This document shows positions 45,905 through 54,084 of a stretch of 64,000 nt of DNA, piece after piece. This DNA is from CAYRHJ01 sp964424105. GTDB lineage: Bacteria > Planctomycetota > Phycisphaerae > UBA1845. Position numbers and translations under genes: made by a program. Positions within the stretch are counted from its first letter, which is position 1; the number at the start of each line of letters is the position of its first letter. The notes under the pieces were generated by a model. It was not told the DNA's origin, made no database searches, and saw only the letters and a list, made by a program, of their open reading frames with translations. The stretch covers positions 1 through 64,000 of the forward strand of contig CAYRHJ010000030.1 in assembly GCA_964424105.1 (NCBI GenBank). Reading direction: 5' to 3'.

Positions 45905-45938
45905 ATGACCAGAAGGCGGGTGCAACCCGTCCTACGGA

Positions 45939-45966
45939 CTGGATTCCGGCTTTCGCCGGAATGACG
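45939..45966. repeat. R1 palindrome between the two epimerase genes
   Basis: ATTCCGGCTTTCGCCGGAAT with its usual CTGG and GACG ends, intact and alone in a 96-bp gap within the operon. Confidence 0.9.
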
Positions 45967-46000
45967 GATCGCGTCGCAGACGCATCATCGGAGTTTTGAA

Positions 46001-47002
46001 TTGGGTTTGAAGAGGCCGGAAGACCGCGAACTTGGCAGCACACCATGGATGGGCCGGCGTGTCCTCATCACCGGCGGCGGTGGATTCGTCGGCTGGCACC
46101 TCGTGGATCAATTGACCAGAATCGGCGCCACTGTGATGTCGGTCAGCCGTCAACCGGGTCGCCTGGCGCGGTTGAAGCCCACCGGGCAGTGGCAGTATGA
46201 AACGGTTGACCTTACCCACGTCGAAGACGTAATTAGGATCGTCGGACGCTTTCATCCGCATATCGTCTTTCACTTCGCATCGCATCCCGACGGCGCGGAG
46301 AACCACGAACACGCGGTGACCAGCATGCAGACCAACCTGATGGGCACCGTCAACCTGTTGGAGGCTATGCGCCAAGCCGGGTGCGGCGAATTGGTGTTCG
46401 GCGACTCCTGCAAAGTCTACGGAAACGCTGACGTCGCCTACCGGTCCGATACACCCTTGGCGCCGAACAGCTCCTACAGTATTTCCAAGGCCGCGGGCTG
46501 GCAGATCTGCGAGATGTACAGCCGGCTTCACGGCATGGCGGCTGTGTCCATTCGACCGACGATGATGTATGGTCCGCATCAGGGGCGGAATCTGATCAGT
46601 TTCGTCATCCGCGGCGTGCTCGAAGGAAAAACGTCGATCGCATTGGACGGCGGCAGTCAAACGCGAGATCCGCTGTACGTGGATGATGGCATCAGCATGT
46701 TTATCGCCGCCGGGGCTGCGGCGTCTCGGCTCCGCGGTCGGGCGATCAATATCGGCGGCGGCCAGGAACTGACCGTGGCCCAGATCGCTCAAACAATTGT
46801 CGATCTGATGGGCGGCCAGACCGAAATCGTCACTCGTGCATCGCAAGCCCGTACCACGGAAATGTGGCGGAGCCGCAGTGACAACAGCGAGGCTGCCGAA
46901 TGGCTCGGTTGGCGGCCTGCCCATACGTTGCATGCCGGCTTGCGCGCCACCATCGCGTTCGAGAAGTCCCATCCGCCGCCTGCGGAAGCGAACTCCTATT
47001 AA
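46001..47002 (+). CDS. NAD-dependent epimerase/dehydratase (GDP-mannose 4,6-dehydratase-like SDR)
   Basis: 333 residues. Motifs: VLITGGGGFVGWHLVDQL, IVFHFASHPDGAENHE, LVFGDSCKVYGN with the active-site Ser/Cys strand, YSISKAAGWQ (YxxxK), IRPTMMYGPHQGRN and LYVDDGISMFIAAG, ending EWLGWRPAHTL. The general fold and the GPHQGRN region are closest to sugar nucleotide dehydratases or epimerases. The start is a TTG at 46001 with CGGAG seven bases upstream. It follows the other epimerase by 96 bp, separated by an R1 palindrome, and is presumably in the same operon. Confidence 0.83.
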   Translation: MGLKRPEDRELGSTPWMGRRVLITGGGGFVGWHLVDQLTRIGATVMSVSRQPGRLARLKPTGQWQYETVDLTHVEDVIRIVGRFHPHIVFHFASHPDGAENHEHAVTSMQTNLMGTVNLLEAMRQAGCGELVFGDSCKVYGNADVAYRSDTPLAPNSSYSISKAAGWQICEMYSRLHGMAAVSIRPTMMYGPHQGRNLISFVIRGVLEGKTSIALDGGSQTRDPLYVDDGISMFIAAGAAASRLRGRAINIGGGQELTVAQIAQTIVDLMGGQTEIVTRASQARTTEMWRSRSDNSEAAEWLGWRPAHTLHAGLRATIAFEKSHPPPAEANSY

Positions 47003-47072
47003 GGGTGGTCTGAATTGTCGCAATTATTGAAACGGCGGTCATGCGATTGAAACGGTTTGGCTGTGCTTGCGT

Positions 47073-47209
47073 TAAGATGCAAACGGCGTGAAAGACGACA
47101 CCAGGATGGCCCTATGACTCCGCAGCCCCCGCTCCCTGACGGTCGCGGCTCTGCTAAGATGCAAACGGCGTGAAAGACGACACCAGGATGGCCCTATGAC
47201 TCCGCAGCC
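47073..47209. repeat. 55-bp direct repeats flanking an R3 element at the start of the barrel gene
   Basis: A 55-bp sequence beginning TAAGATGCAAACGGCGTGAA occurs at 47073-47127 and again at 47155-47209. The 27 bp between are the R3 core (CTGACGGTCGCGGCTCTG). Each copy ends in CCTATGACTCCGCAGCCC, so the possible start codon of the barrel gene is duplicated. The first copy opens a 19-codon ORF that stops inside the second copy. Confidence 0.9.
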
Positions 47210-47297
47210 CCGCGTCCGATTGCATTCACCCCGCACCGTCACTCCGGCGAACGCCGGAGTCCAGGGCGTCACTCGCCGCGCCCGACCGCAGGTGTGC

Positions 47298-49079
47298 ATG
47301 GCCAATTTGATGGTGATCACGTGTTTGGGAATTTTCGCGTCCGTCTGCACCGCAGAAAACCCGCAACCTGTCCGGACGTTACTGGACTCCGGCGTTCGCC
47401 GGAGTGACGTCACTGACCAAGCAGATTCCGGCGTCCGCCGGAGTGACGTCACTGACCAAGCAGATTCCGGCGTCCGCCGGAGTGAAGCCACTGAAAAGGC
47501 GGATTCCGTCGGACCCCTTTTTGGCTTTACCCCGTTTCCGTACGATCTCACGCTTTCAGCCATCCAGAAATCACGTGAAATCGTCGCTGAGCACGGCAAT
47601 ATTTACGCGCTCCATTTCGACAATGGGATTCCCTGGGCAGAAGCCCTGACTGATTCACCCTTTCCCCAGAAACTGCGGGACGAATGGCATGCAGAGCGTC
47701 GCGCCATGCCGGCGGGTATGCCGGTCTATTTGGGCCTGGCTCCGCTGGCCCAGGATCGTACGACGTTGGCGGCGCCAAGCGAGGGTTCGTCCGTGCCCGC
47801 CGCGATCAAGAACGCAGCCCTCGATTCCGATGTAGTGAAACAGGCATTCTACAACTACGCCTCCCGGGCCATCGCCCAATTCGAGCCGCAGTTTGTCAAT
47901 CTCGGCATCGAAGCCGGCGAACTCGCCGGACGCGACGCATCACGCTGGGCGCAGTTCGTCCGACTTTACGAGTTCGTGTACACCCGGCTCAAGAAAGATC
48001 GCCCGCATTTGAAGATTGGCATTTCGTTTGGCCTTCACAGCCTGATGGAGTCGCGAGTGGCTGATCTCGCCCGACTGATCCTAGGCCATTGTGACTATCT
48101 GGGCGTCAGTTTCCATCCGTTCATGTCCCAGTTGCACGAGAAGCTGGGCTGTCGGAAGCTGCCTGATCCGCCGGAGCAATGGACCAAGCCTCTGGATTGG
48201 CTGCGAGGATACAGCGAGCTTCCGCTGGCGATTTGTGAAACCACCTACACCACCCGGGACGTGAGCGTGCCGAAACACCGCCTGCGCCTTTCCGGAAATC
48301 CACAATTGCAGGCGCGGTACGTGCGTGATCTTGGCCGAATCGCCCACCGCGACGACTATCTGTTCGTGGTCTGGTTTCTTGCGGTCGATTACGACGAGCT
48401 TTACAAGAAGCTGCCGGAAGGTGACGGGGTCAATGCCATCTGGCGTCATACCGGCCTGCTGGACATGAACCTCAATCCTAAACCGGCCTGGGATGAATGG
48501 AACAAGCTGGTTCGTCGCAGCGAGACAACGTCCACCGGGGCCGCGGATGAGCCATCGCCACGCGAACACGGTTCTAACGGCCGCACGCCCGCGAACGTCT
48601 CGCTCGGATTCCGAGACCAATCTGAACTGTTCGTCGGTTCTCCTTTCGATTCGTTCACGCTGCTTGAAGCGGGCGCCGAATCGGACGTTCCGGCGATGAA
48701 ATGGCGATACGCCTATCAGCCAGGCCGCTGGCAGTGGGGCACGCGCGAGCTTAAACCGGGTACCTTGGCGGGGGTCGAGCGCATGACGTTGCGAGTTCGC
48801 AGTGACCGGGCCGGTCCGGTTTTCGTTCAGCTCGAAGAAAGTACGGGCGAGACGCACTTCCTGATTCTACTGGTGTCCGATGCGTGGGAGCAGGTAGAAG
48901 TGGACTTGAAAGACTTCAACGTTGATCCCCAAAAACGGCGCGACGGTCGTTTGCAGATCGACGACGTGCGCCAGATTCTCGTGGCGGACAATGCTGCCGA
49001 AAGCGGCGAGGTCGAGGGCGCCCGCTCCGTGTGGTTCGCGGATTGGCGCTTCGAGCCTGCGCCTGCGGGCAGGCGATGA
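47298..49079 (+). CDS. Secreted TIM-barrel protein with C-terminal carbohydrate-binding-like domain
   Basis: 593 residues. The start MANLMVITCLGIFASVCTA is a clean signal peptide; the frame could begin at 47196, but the extra residues come from an R1. Residues 25-70 are three R1-derived 13-residue repeats (DSGVRRSDVTDQA). Next comes a TIM barrel of the same family as the 21779 lipoprotein: FGFTPFPYDL, IYALHFDNGIPWAEAL, strand-4 Glu in GIEAGEL (about 203) and strand-7 Glu in AICETTYT (about 312). The C-terminal 150 residues (MKWRYAYQPGRWQWGTRELK, VQLEESTGETHFLIL, LQIDDVRQILVAD) resemble a beta-sandwich carbohydrate-binding module. It lies inside the polysaccharide operon, so polymer trimming or quality control is a reasonable guess. 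Confidence 0.72.
   Translation: MANLMVITCLGIFASVCTAENPQPVRTLLDSGVRRSDVTDQADSGVRRSDVTDQADSGVRRSEATEKADSVGPLFGFTPFPYDLTLSAIQKSREIVAEHGNIYALHFDNGIPWAEALTDSPFPQKLRDEWHAERRAMPAGMPVYLGLAPLAQDRTTLAAPSEGSSVPAAIKNAALDSDVVKQAFYNYASRAIAQFEPQFVNLGIEAGELAGRDASRWAQFVRLYEFVYTRLKKDRPHLKIGISFGLHSLMESRVADLARLILGHCDYLGVSFHPFMSQLHEKLGCRKLPDPPEQWTKPLDWLRGYSELPLAICETTYTTRDVSVPKHRLRLSGNPQLQARYVRDLGRIAHRDDYLFVVWFLAVDYDELYKKLPEGDGVNAIWRHTGLLDMNLNPKPAWDEWNKLVRRSETTSTGAADEPSPREHGSNGRTPANVSLGFRDQSELFVGSPFDSFTLLEAGAESDVPAMKWRYAYQPGRWQWGTRELKPGTLAGVERMTLRVRSDRAGPVFVQLEESTGETHFLILLVSDAWEQVEVDLKDFNVDPQKRRDGRLQIDDVRQILVADNAAESGEVEGARSVWFADWRFEPAPAGRR
47384..47500 (+). repeat. Three R1-type palindromes in tandem, translated in frame
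   Basis: Three copies of ACTCCGG or ATTCCGGCG(T)TCGCCGGAGT-type palindrome are spaced 39 bp apart with the spacer TCACTGACCAAGCA. Thirty-nine bases are 13 codons, so the frame is kept and the protein carries DSGVRRSDVTDQA repeats between its signal peptide and barrel. Confidence 0.9.
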
Positions 49080-49224
49080 ACGCGGTCATGAACGATGACC
49101 CTTCCCAACGGACGCGCGCTGCCGAATCGATCCGTGACTTCCATCATGATGGAGAATGGTTATAATCCCGCCGGTCGGTTTCCCAAACGGCGTGGCGTCT
49201 CCTCAAGCGAGTGATTCGAGGCGA

Positions 49225-50112
49225 ATGAATTCATTGGAACCATTGGGGGTGAGGGCTGTCCGCGCCGGTTTCGTAAGAGCCGATCAGATCGACGAAGCGC
49301 TCGAGCGACAGCGGCAACGACGCACAACAGGCAAACAACACCGGTTGCTGGGGCTATTGCTGGTCGATCAGGGCTATCTCTCGCCCGATCAACTCGTGCG
49401 CCTGCTGGACAATGTGGATCGAAGTCCCATCCCCCTGACGACGGAGGCCATCACCCTGGCGGTCCGTTTGAGTCGCAGCCTCGACGAATCAGATACCGCG
49501 ATCGTCTTCGCTGGTGTAACGGACGGCGACGCCGCCGACCAAGTGGCCATGCAGGTCGCGCTGGCGTTCGCGGGAATGCAGCAGGGGCACGTGCTCGTGC
49601 TCGATGCCCACATCAGGCAGGCGTCGGTTCACCGCCATTTCGGAGGCCAACAGGTCCCCGGATTCAGCGACGTTCTCGCGGGCGTCTGCTCGGCTGATGA
49701 AGCCATCTTCGCCAGTGCGGTTCCCAATCTCTACGTCTTGCCGGCGGGTTCCAGCCAGCATGACGTGACCAAGCTTCTGCTCGCCGAGTCGGGCGAAGGG
49801 TTGATCAAACAACTTCGGGCCAAGTACCTGTTGATTGCGATCCACAGCCCGCCTTTGCTGGAAGCCCCCGAAGGATCGCTGTTGGCGGTTCGGGCCGACG
49901 CCGTGGTCACCGTGCTGGCAACAGGCCGACGCACGAAGGACCAGGTTTTGGAGATCAAACGAACGCTCGATGCCCTCAAGGCCCGGTCGCTGGGAGTCGT
50001 TCTCATGGAAAAGGGCCGCACGGTCCGCCGCCACTTAACAGAGCCGCGACCGTCAGGGAGCGGTCTACCGGCCGTGGATCAGAACGTCAGGCGCGCGGAT
50101 CGCGCATCATGA
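49225..50112 (+). CDS. CpsD/BY-kinase-like protein with degenerate nucleotide-binding motifs and an N-terminal MshEN-like domain
   Basis: 295 residues. Residues 5-65 (VRAVRAGFVRADQIDEALER, LLGLLLVDQGYLSPDQLVRL) look like the helical N-terminal domain of type II secretion ATPases (MshEN/GspE-N). The rest aligns with CpsD-type tyrosine kinases over their whole length: VLVLDAHIRQASVHRHFGG (Walker A'), PGFSDVLAGVCSADEAIF, VPNLYVLPAGSS and a final LKARSLGVVLMEKG. However, Walker A is FAGVTDGDAADQVAMQ where GEGKST is expected, and the Walker B Asp is His (LLIAIHSPPLLE). There is no C-terminal Tyr cluster. It should not hydrolyse ATP. The last residues come from an R3 repeat. It overlaps the next gene by ATGA. 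Confidence 0.75.
   Translation: MNSLEPLGVRAVRAGFVRADQIDEALERQRQRRTTGKQHRLLGLLLVDQGYLSPDQLVRLLDNVDRSPIPLTTEAITLAVRLSRSLDESDTAIVFAGVTDGDAADQVAMQVALAFAGMQQGHVLVLDAHIRQASVHRHFGGQQVPGFSDVLAGVCSADEAIFASAVPNLYVLPAGSSQHDVTKLLLAESGEGLIKQLRAKYLLIAIHSPPLLEAPEGSLLAVRADAVVTVLATGRRTKDQVLEIKRTLDALKARSLGVVLMEKGRTVRRHLTEPRPSGSGLPAVDQNVRRADRAS
50033..50063 (-). repeat. R3 repeat inside the 3' end of the CpsD-like gene
   Basis: CTTAACAGAGCCGCGACCGT is the reverse complement of R3 and encodes LTEPRPSGSGLP in the gene. Confidence 0.85.
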
Positions 50113-51329
50113 CCCTGTCACGCCCCGCGCCCAACGTCAGCCCGTCCTCCGTTGGCGTCGCCCAGCGCCTCAGCGTCGTCCACCTGCTCCACACCATCGC
50201 CTACGGCGGCATCGAAACGTTGATTATCAATTGGCTTCGCTACATCGACCCGCGCGAATTCGAAGTAACGCTGGTGGTGTTTGAAAACCCCGGTGGCGGG
50301 GGCAGCGAGCAGCCGTTCATCAATGCCGCAACTCGCGCGGGTCTGACCGTCCGCACCATCGGCTGGAGTCGACTCAAGCCGGTACGACGCTCGGCCCATC
50401 AGCTTCGGCGTATCCTGGATGAGGTTCAGGCTCACATCGTGCACACCCACAACACCTACGCCGACATCGTCGGCTGGTATGCAACACGTGGCTCGCCGAT
50501 CAAGACCATCGCTTCGCTCTATGTCTGGTCCGACCTCGGCTGGAAGCGCAATGTCTTGCAGAAGATTGATCAATGGGTGCTCAAGCGGTTCGACCTCATC
50601 GTCGCCCAATGCGAGCAAACCCGCCGCGACACCATCGACCGCGGTTTGCCATCACCCAAAACGACGGTCTTGGCCCACGGATTCGAATCTGACCCCGTGC
50701 GTCTCACTGAGGCTGAGCGCCGCGAGCAACGGCGGGCCGGCGGAATTGACGAGGGACAGGTCGTGCTTGTGAACGTCGCCCGTCTCTACCCCGAAAAAGC
50801 TCACGATCACCTGTTGCGGTGCTTCCGCCGCATCGTCGATCAGCGACCCCACGCCCGACTTTGGATTCTGGGCACCGGGCCGCTGGCGGACGAAGTCGAT
50901 GCCCTTCGCCGCGATCTGGGATTGGAAAACAGCGTGCGGATGTGTGGATTTCAAAAAGACCTCTTCGCGTGCCTGCGTTGCCTGGATTTCCAAGTCCACC
51001 CCTCCCACGCCGAGGGTGTCCCGCTGGCGGTGGCGTCGGGAATGGCCACCGGATTGCCGGTCATCGCATCCGACGTCGGGGGGATGCGAGAGCTGATCCG
51101 CGACGGCGTGACGGGCATCCTCGTTCCACCGGCCGGCCATGCGGAATTTTCGCGCTCGTTCGTCGACGCCGTGATTTCTTTGATCGATAACGAGAGTGAA
51201 CGCCGCCGCCTCGGACACACCGCCCGCGAGCTGATCACCAACGAGTGCTCGCCGGCGAGCGCCGCGCGACAACTCGAGGACACCTATCGCAAGAGGGTCA
51301 TGGCATGCGCATCGGCATCTTCGTCGTGA
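50109..51329 (+). CDS. Family 4 glycosyltransferase (GT-B)
   Basis: 406 residues. The N-terminal half has SVVHLLHTIAYGGIETLIIN and AHIVHTHNTYADIVGWYATR. The C-terminal half has the nucleotide-sugar site: LVNVARLYPEKAHDHLLRCF, LWILGTGPLADEVDAL, VRMCGFQKDLFACLRCLDFQ, then HPSHAEGVPLAVASGMATGL (the E-x7-E motif) and VIASDVGGMRELIRDGVTG. This is the typical GT4 layout at normal length. The ATG at 50109 overlaps the CpsD-like gene, and the end overlaps the next glycosyltransferase by 25 bases. Confidence 0.93.
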   Translation: MTLSRPAPNVSPSSVGVAQRLSVVHLLHTIAYGGIETLIINWLRYIDPREFEVTLVVFENPGGGGSEQPFINAATRAGLTVRTIGWSRLKPVRRSAHQLRRILDEVQAHIVHTHNTYADIVGWYATRGSPIKTIASLYVWSDLGWKRNVLQKIDQWVLKRFDLIVAQCEQTRRDTIDRGLPSPKTTVLAHGFESDPVRLTEAERREQRRAGGIDEGQVVLVNVARLYPEKAHDHLLRCFRRIVDQRPHARLWILGTGPLADEVDALRRDLGLENSVRMCGFQKDLFACLRCLDFQVHPSHAEGVPLAVASGMATGLPVIASDVGGMRELIRDGVTGILVPPAGHAEFSRSFVDAVISLIDNESERRRLGHTARELITNECSPASAARQLEDTYRKRVMACASASSS

Positions 51330-52432
51330 TGGCAGGGCGCCAGGCCGGCGGCCCGGAAACCTACGAATGCAGCCTCATCCGTGCCCTGGCCGAACTCGAC
51401 TCGGACAACGAGTATCACATCTTCTGTCTGGGTCCCGAAGCCCGCGACGCCATCGGAGTCAAACAGGGCAACGTGCATTACCACGTGATGTGGCCGCCCA
51501 TCCGCTGGATCAGTCTGCCGATCAGCATCCCCCTTAGTCTACGGCGCCAGCGGGTCGACTTTTACCACGCCACCTTTGTGCCCCCGCCGTTGTCACGTTT
51601 GCCATACCTATTCACCATGCACGACGTAACGCCGCTGGCCTACCCGCACTTCTACCCACCGGCCATCCAAAAGCGTTTGGCCACGTTGATCCGCCGCGGG
51701 CTGCAACGCGCCCGACTGATTCTCTGTGTTTCCCAAAATGCCCTGGAGACGACTGCGGAGATGCTGAACGTGTCCCCCGAGCGCATGACCGTCGTCTACC
51801 ACGGCGTGGACCCGCTATACCGGCCCATTCCCACCGACGAGGCCCATCACCGAATGCGACAGACCTACGGCATCGATCGGCCATACGTGTTGTTCGTCGG
51901 CAAACTTGAGCTTCGCAAGAACATCCAACGCCTGCTCGAAGCCTACGCGATGTTTCGCCGTCAAACCGCCGCGGACGTTCTTCTGGTTCTGGCGGGCCGT
52001 CGAACCTACGCCCCGGAACTGATCGATCAGACCCTGGAGAAACTCGGCATCCGCGAGCAGGTGATCGAACTCGGATACGTCGCACCCTCCGACATGCCCA
52101 GCCTATACAGCGGTGCCGACGTTTTTCTTTTCGCCACATTGTGGGAAGGGTTTGGAATCCCGGTGCTGGAGTCGATGGCCTGCGCCACGCCGGTGATCAC
52201 GTCGCGCGTCTCCTGTCTACCCGAAATCGTCGGTGATGCCGCGATTCTCGTTGACCCCACCAGCGTCGATCAGATCGCCGAGGCGATAGGCCGTCTGCAC
52301 CGCGACCCGACACTTCGACAAACGCTCGTCGAGCGTGGCCTCAAACGCGCCAGCCAATTCACGTGGCAGCGATGTGCCCAACAGACGCTCGCAGCCTATC
52401 GTCAGATGGCCGCCCTCGCCTCCAAGCCCTGA
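51305..52432 (+). CDS. Family 4 glycosyltransferase (GT-B)
   Basis: 375 residues. It begins MRIGIFVVMAGRQAGGPETY and continues VDFYHATFVPPPLSRLPYLF, VVYHGVDPLYRPIPTDEA, YVLFVGKLELRKNIQRLLEA, VIELGYVAPSDMPSLYSGAD and LWEGFGIPVLESMACATPVI (catalytic E-x7-E region), then LPEIVGDAAILVDP. It is a mannosyl- or rhamnosyltransferase-like GT4. The ATG at 51305 lies inside the upstream gene, preceded by AAGAGGG. It is the last gene of the plus-strand exopolysaccharide operon. Confidence 0.93.
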   Translation: MRIGIFVVMAGRQAGGPETYECSLIRALAELDSDNEYHIFCLGPEARDAIGVKQGNVHYHVMWPPIRWISLPISIPLSLRRQRVDFYHATFVPPPLSRLPYLFTMHDVTPLAYPHFYPPAIQKRLATLIRRGLQRARLILCVSQNALETTAEMLNVSPERMTVVYHGVDPLYRPIPTDEAHHRMRQTYGIDRPYVLFVGKLELRKNIQRLLEAYAMFRRQTAADVLLVLAGRRTYAPELIDQTLEKLGIREQVIELGYVAPSDMPSLYSGADVFLFATLWEGFGIPVLESMACATPVITSRVSCLPEIVGDAAILVDPTSVDQIAEAIGRLHRDPTLRQTLVERGLKRASQFTWQRCAQQTLAAYRQMAALASKP

Positions 52433-52549
52433 TCTTATTGATGTTTGAACGGTTAGTTAACAGAAATTCGATGATTTCTGCCTCGATCGCATTAACCAAG
52501 CTATTCAATGATCAATAGATGATTTGCGATTATTCGCCGCTCGCCCGCG

Positions 52550-52700
52550 TACGTCATTCCGGCGAACGCCTGCGTACGTCATTCCGGCGCAAGCCGGAAT
52601 CCAGAGACCCGCGCTGAGAACTGGATTCCGGCTTGCGCCGGAATGACAGCCCACACTTCCGCTCCGTATTTACGAGCCGCGAGCGCAAAGCGAGCGGTCT
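52550..52700. repeat. R1 pair and inverted R2 downstream of the glycosyltransferase operon
   Basis: GTCATTCCGGCGAACGCC (52553) and a duplicate GTCATTCCGGCGCAAGCCGG (52578) are followed by an inverted R1 (ATTCCGGCTTGCGCCGGAAT at about 52625) and an inverted R2 (52669-52700). The cluster lies between the convergent operon end and rmlA. The rest of 52433-52828 holds no gene. Confidence 0.88.
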
Positions 52701-52828
52701 TGCGGTCCATTCGAATGGCGGGTCGGCTTTTGTGTCAGGCGCAATTAGACTCAATACGCCGCGTCGTTAGTGCCTCGCCGATAGCGCCGTCGAAGTCATG
52801 CCCTCCAACCGCTCGATGGCCGAATGAT

Positions 52829-53638
52829 CTACACAGCGCGTTTCAAAACCGGACTCAACGCCGCCGACGCCATCAGGGAATTGCCCGTTTGCGGAAACGC
52901 GCCGTTAAGACGGTGGTTGGCCCCGTGTTGGGCGATGCGATTGCAACTCTCGAGGTAGTAATCGAAGCTCTCGCCCGCGTCCGCCCACCAGCCGTGCAAA
53001 AAGCTGTATTCCAGTTCGCCCTGTTCCAGGTAGGCGTTGTTGACATCCGTGATTTCAAGCTCTCCGCGGGCCGAGGGCTTGAGCTTGTCAACGATCTCAA
53101 ACACCCGGTGATCGTACAGGTAAATACCGATGACCGCCTGATTGCTGCGGGGGTTCTTGGGTTTCTCCACGATACGCACGAGGCGATCGTTCTCCAGCTC
53201 AGCGATGCCGTAGGCCTCCGGGTTTGCCACCGGCGACAGCAGTACGCGGGCGCCTCGCTCTTGGGCTCGGAAGGCTTCCACCGCGTATTCGATCGTGTAC
53301 TGCACGATGTTGTCACCGAGCATCAACACGATCGGCTCGTAGTCCGCAAAGCCGCGAGCCAGCCCCAGCGCCTGGGCAATTCCGCCGGCTCCGTCTTGAT
53401 AGGCGTACTGAAGCGACTTGAGGCCGAAGGACTTCCCGTCCCGCAGCAAACGCACAAAATCGCCCGTGTTAGATTCCCCGATGACAAGCAAAACCTCATC
53501 CACGCCGGACTTGACCATGCACTCCAGCGAATAAAACACCATGGGTTTATTGTAAACGGGAAGCAAATGTTTGTTGATGACCGTGGTCAACGGCGCCAGC
53601 CGTGTGCCCGTTCCACCTGCCAGTATTACACCCTTCAT
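52829..53638 (-). CDS. rmlA: Glucose-1-phosphate thymidylyltransferase
   Basis: 269 residues. It makes dTDP-glucose from dTTP and glucose-1-phosphate, feeding RmlB. The N-terminus MKGVILAGGTGTRLAPLTTV is the pyrophosphorylase signature. It is followed by NKHLLPVYNKPMVFYSLECM, VLMLGDNIVQYTIEYAVEAF (the metal-binding GDN), VANPEAYGIAELE, RIVEKPKNPRSNQAVIGIYL and WWADAGESFDYY. It is slightly shorter than the 290-residue RmlA of E. coli and belongs to the short form. Start at 53638 has GGAG about 11 bases upstream. It is separate from rmlC-like/D/B. Confidence 0.93.
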   Translation of the reverse strand: MKGVILAGGTGTRLAPLTTVINKHLLPVYNKPMVFYSLECMVKSGVDEVLLVIGESNTGDFVRLLRDGKSFGLKSLQYAYQDGAGGIAQALGLARGFADYEPIVLMLGDNIVQYTIEYAVEAFRAQERGARVLLSPVANPEAYGIAELENDRLVRIVEKPKNPRSNQAVIGIYLYDHRVFEIVDKLKPSARGELEITDVNNAYLEQGELEYSFLHGWWADAGESFDYYLESCNRIAQHGANHRLNGAFPQTGNSLMASAALSPVLKRAV

Positions 53639-54084
53639 TTCCAGGTAATCTCCTGATAAATAGACCGACACATGATTCGTTCGGGCGTACGCTCGAATAG
53701 AAAATGTGCTTGAGGTTCTCGATAGCGAAGAATCGTCAGCGCTGAGCGCGACGATGGGCTTTTCTTGTTCTTTCCGGGATTGAGTTGTTCTGAAGGCGCT
53801 CCGACCCCGCCCGGCAGCATTTGTTTTCGTCTTCCCGCACTCCCGTACCGCCTACACCCGCCCCCTAGTCTATCCCACTTACCTCGCGCAAGTCAACCAT
53901 TAAGTCCGAATCGCGGTCCGACCGGTCAGGCCCGATCCTGTGTTATTGGGCGTTTAATGCGGGCAAAGCGGGTAGAAAGGGTAAAACGAGTCTCGCCCGC
54001 TGCATCGGCAGCCGCGCGGATAGAAAGGGTCGGAGAGACCGCTCGCTTCGCGCTCGCGGCTCGTAAAGACGCCGAAAAGCTGGA
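53639..54084. other. Intergenic region between tmk and rmlA
   Basis: No gene is supported. An R2 copy (CTTCGCG variant) lies at 54036-54068, 17 bp from the tmk stop. The AT-rich words TTTTCTATTCGAGCGTACGC near 53690 on the minus strand may belong to the rmlA promoter. Confidence 0.5.
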
